The notes under the pieces: generated by a model
Database searches by the model: none
What the model saw: only the letters and a program-made list of their open reading frames with translations
What the model was told of the DNA's origin: nothing
DNA from: Bauldia sp.
GTDB taxonomy: Bacteria; Pseudomonadota; Alphaproteobacteria; Rhizobiales; Kaistiaceae
Direction: 5' to 3'
Assembly: GCA_037200845.1 (NCBI GenBank)
Contig: JBBCGQ010000001.1
Location: forward strand, 1-64,000
DNA length: 64,000 bases
Shown here: positions 61,882 through 64,000 of the stretch, piece after piece
Position numbering within the stretch: position 1 is the stretch's first letter
Layout: each line of letters begins with the position of its first letter
Translations under genes and position numbers: made by a program

Positions 61882-62727
61882 CTAGCCTTTGACGGCCCCC
61901 ATCGCGAGCCCGGAAACCAGGAATCGCTGGATCAACAATCCGAGAACGAACATCGGAATCATCGCCAGTACGGCTGCCGCAGAGCTGCCGCCCCAATCCA
62001 CCGACACCGTGCCGACGAAGGCGGACACCCCGATCGGCACGGTCTGCATCTGCGGCCCGGTGAGCACCAGCGCGAACAGGAATTCGTTCCACGAAAAGAA
62101 AACGACGAGCACCGCGGTAGCGGCGAGGCCGGGCAAGGTCAGCGGCAGCGCGACACGCCAGAAGGTCAGCCAACGGCTGGCGCCATCGACCACGGCGGCC
62201 TCCTCCAGCTCACGCGGCACGTCCTGGAAGAAGGAGCGCATCATCCAGACGACCAGCGGCAGGGTGAAGCCGGTGTGAGTCAGGATCAGCCCGGGCAAAG
62301 TATTCTTGAGGCCGGCGAGTTGCAGCAGGATGAACAGCGGCACGACCAGCGACACCGCCGGGACCATGCGCGCCAGCAGGAAGGCCCGGAACCAGCGTTC
62401 GGCGCCGTGCACAGGCAGCCGCGTCAGCGCGTAGGCGGCAGGCGTCCCGAAGCCCAGCGCCAGGATCGCGGTGCCGACGGCGACGATCGTCGAGTTAAGA
62501 AACTGCCGGGCGAAATTCCCTTTGGCCCAGATGTTGGCGTAGTGCTCGAGCGTCGGAACGAAAGCGAAGTCCGGCGTGGTCGTGAAGATGGCCGTCGCGG
62601 GCTTGAACGAGTTGAGCGTTACGGTGCAGATCGGAATCAGAACCCACGCGAGGAAGAACAGCACCATGCCGTAGCTGGCAATCTGCCAGGCGCGCGTGTT
62701 GCTGCCGCCGACCGCGCGGGCGCTCAC
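61882..62727 (-). CDS. Sugar ABC transporter permease, MalG type
   Basis: The 281-residue permease starts at the GTG at 62727, in a GTGA overlap with the upstream permease stop. It has six hydrophobic segments and the EAA loop EEAAVVDGASRWLTFWRVALP typical of MalG-type carbohydrate permeases (given in blocks: EAAVVDGASRW). It ends 2 bases from the convergent esterase stop. Its partner genes are the upstream permease and the binding protein; no ATPase gene is visible before the window ends. Confidence 0.87.
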   Translation of the reverse strand: MSARAVGGSNTRAWQIASYGMVLFFLAWVLIPICTVTLNSFKPATAIFTTTPDFAFVPTLEHYANIWAKGNFARQFLNSTIVAVGTAILALGFGTPAAYALTRLPVHGAERWFRAFLLARMVPAVSLVVPLFILLQLAGLKNTLPGLILTHTGFTLPLVVWMMRSFFQDVPRELEEAAVVDGASRWLTFWRVALPLTLPGLAATAVLVVFFSWNEFLFALVLTGPQMQTVPIGVSAFVGTVSVDWGGSSAAAVLAMIPMFVLGLLIQRFLVSGLAMGAVKG

Positions 62728-63623
62728 AGCATCCCCCGTCGGCGGAGCAGCCGGATATAGACCGCCGAGATGAGTCCGACCGTCGCCAGCAGGAAGACGC
62801 TGAGCGCCATCGCGTAGCCCATCTGCAGGTACGAGAAACCGTTGCGGAACGTGAAGAGGCCGAGCGTATCGGTCGAGACGCCGGGGCCGCCGCGCGTCAG
62901 CACGAACACCGTATCGAAGATGCGGTAGGTGTCCATCGAGCGGAAGAGCAGCACGATCAGCACCTGCGGGATGATCGCCGGCAGGATGATCGAGAAGGCG
63001 ACACGCAGGTACCCTGCCCCGTCGACTGCCGCGGCCTCGAACTGCTCCTCCGATATCCCGAGCATGCCCGCGTGTAGAATGAGGATGGCGAACGGCGTCC
63101 ATTGCCAGACGTCGACCAGCATCAGCCCGGGCAGTGCCAGCATCGACGAGCCCCATACGTCGATGCCGCCGTGGCCGCCGAGCGCCGTCATCACCTGCGC
63201 CACGATGCCGAATTGCGGATCGAGCATGTAGCGCCAGAGCAGCGCCGTGATCACCGGCGTGATCACCATCGGCAGCAGGATGATGGCGTTGGCGAGGCGC
63301 CGGCCCTGCGTCATGTGAAAGACGGCGAGCGCGATGATGAAGCCGAGCACCAGCTCGACCGTAACCGCGCCGACCATGAAGATGACGGTGTTGATGAAGG
63401 CGTTGTGCAGGCCGTCGTCGGTAATGAGCTTCCAGTAGTTGCCGAGGCCCGTCCATTTCTTGGGGCGGTTCATCTCGAGCAGCTTCCAGTCGTAGAGGCT
63501 GAGGACGACCGAATAGGCAAGCGGCAGGAGAATAAGAATGCCGACGAGGACCACGGCGGGCGCCAGCATGGCGTAGCCCAGCAGCGTACCGTCCTCCAAA
63601 CGGGAAGCGCGGCGGGGCGACAT
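62724..63623 (-). CDS. Sugar ABC transporter permease, MalF type
   Basis: The 299-residue permease starts at ATG 63623 (MSPRRASRLEDG) with GGAG about 8 bases upstream. Six hydrophobic segments and the EAA loop (EAAAVDGAGYLRVAFSII) are present. With the MalG-type protein it makes a heterodimeric channel of a CUT1-type carbohydrate importer. The binding protein gene lies 34 bases upstream. Confidence 0.88.
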   Translation of the reverse strand: MSPRRASRLEDGTLLGYAMLAPAVVLVGILILLPLAYSVVLSLYDWKLLEMNRPKKWTGLGNYWKLITDDGLHNAFINTVIFMVGAVTVELVLGFIIALAVFHMTQGRRLANAIILLPMVITPVITALLWRYMLDPQFGIVAQVMTALGGHGGIDVWGSSMLALPGLMLVDVWQWTPFAILILHAGMLGISEEQFEAAAVDGAGYLRVAFSIILPAIIPQVLIVLLFRSMDTYRIFDTVFVLTRGGPGVSTDTLGLFTFRNGFSYLQMGYAMALSVFLLATVGLISAVYIRLLRRRGML

Positions 63624-63657
63624 GACTGCCGCTCCGCCGCCGCGAGTGATCGTGGTG

Positions 63658-64000
63658 TTAGCCACCCAGTTCCTTGTCGAGCATCGCGCGGATCGCCTTC
63701 GCGGTGTCCGCCGGCGAGGTCTTGCCCTCGATCGCACCCTGCACGGCGAGTTCGATCTCGTCCTGGACCTTACTCCAGTTGGCGAGGCTCGGCTGGGCGT
63801 TGGCGTTCTGCAGCGCACCCTGGAGAGCGGGCAGGAACGGCAGGCTCGCCACGAGATCCTTGTCCTCGTAGAACGCCTTGGTCGCACCGGCTGTTGCCGC
63901 CACCTTCGCGACCGCGCCCTGCTGCGCCGCGCTCGTCCAGTACTGCAGGAACGAGTACGCGGCCTTTGGGTTCTTCGACGCGGCGTTGATGCACCAGTTC
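63658..64000 (-). CDS. Sugar ABC transporter substrate-binding protein, partial (C-terminus only)
   Basis: Only the last 114 or so codons are in the window; the reading frame runs off its right edge at 64000 (residues NWCINAASKNPKAAYSFLQY and on), so the start is not visible. KNPKAAYSFLQYW and the end KAIRAMLDKELGG are typical of the C-terminal part of extracellular solute-binding proteins of the CUT1 importers. It sits directly before the two permease genes. Internal GTG codons near 63903 are not the true start. Confidence 0.8.
   Translation of the reverse strand, partial: NWCINAASKNPKAAYSFLQYWTSAAQQGAVAKVAATAGATKAFYEDKDLVASLPFLPALQGALQNANAQPSLANWSKVQDEIELAVQGAIEGKTSPADTAKAIRAMLDKELGG

Noticed and set aside
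61882-63456. A single 524-residue protein covering the MalG-type permease and upstream sequence
   Set aside because: The upstream part is out of frame with, and overlaps, the MalF-type permease; the GTG at 62727 in a GTGA overlap is the fitting start.

Overview
The window is a GC-rich, densely packed stretch of an alphaproteobacterial chromosome. It is most likely from the Hyphomicrobiales (Rhizobiales). The pointers are a choXWV choline transporter, sox-type tetrameric sarcosine oxidase genes, DUF2934 and DUF6496 proteins, and the palindromic intergenic repeats typical of that order. The exact genus cannot be read from the sequence. I saw no rRNA, tRNA, CRISPR array, insertion sequence or prophage.

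Layout. 1-3429: a three-part LplT-PlsC-Aas lysophospholipid transport and reacylation protein. 3433-14811 (minus): a nine-gene chemosensory operon with the same che parts as the Wsp system (two CheW, CheR-TPR, MCP, CheA-REC, CheB). It continues into a triple-receiver histidine kinase, a single receiver and a REC-PAS-kinase-REC protein instead of a diguanylate cyclase. A REC-EAL gene (15163-16452) is divergent from it. 16461-33096: a nearly complete choline-to-glycine module: choline ABC importer (choX, choW, choV), choline dehydrogenase, a single open frame joining the BetI repressor to BetB betaine aldehyde dehydrogenase, a Rieske glycine betaine monooxygenase, a dimethylglycine/sarcosine dehydrogenase, and soxBDAG. 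33317-36268: a periplasmic GMC dehydrogenase with a Tat-signal small subunit and a monohaem cytochrome c. 36496-36843: a basic DUF6496 protein. 36929-40643: 3-oxoadipate CoA-transferase and thiolase genes with a divergent IclR regulator. 40927-42063: a LuxR-type regulator. 42090-45227: a DUF1800/DUF1501/secreted-protein operon. 45564-47506: two tandem AraC paralogues. 47703-51113: an autotransporter with about ten passenger repeats. 51185-59878 (minus): an rbs-type sugar importer operon with ribokinase, ribose pyranase, a DeoC aldolase, an alcohol dehydrogenase, a creatininase-family hydrolase and a PhyH dioxygenase, next to a divergent AraC regulator. 60920-61879: an HSL-type esterase. 61882-64000 (minus): a second sugar ABC importer, cut by the window end.

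How the genes work together. ChoXWV brings choline in, BetA and BetB oxidise it to glycine betaine, and the Rieske enzyme, the FAD/GcvT enzyme and SoxBDAG strip the three methyl groups to give glycine. Two near-identical dyads (ATTGAACG...GATCAAT type) lie between the divergent betIB and choX genes and look like BetI operators. In three places in this module a palindromic intergenic repeat ends just before a start codon and provides its purine-rich ribosome binding site. The rbs-type operon can be read as uptake, anomer conversion, phosphorylation and aldol cleavage of a pentose or 2-deoxypentose, with the alcohol dehydrogenase handling an aldehyde product. This reading is inference.

Main points of interest are the BetI-BetB fusion with its paired operators, the Wsp-like array wired to kinases and an EAL protein, the repeat-derived ribosome binding sites, the possible deoxyribose-type operon, and a perfect 24-bp palindrome at 45320-45343.
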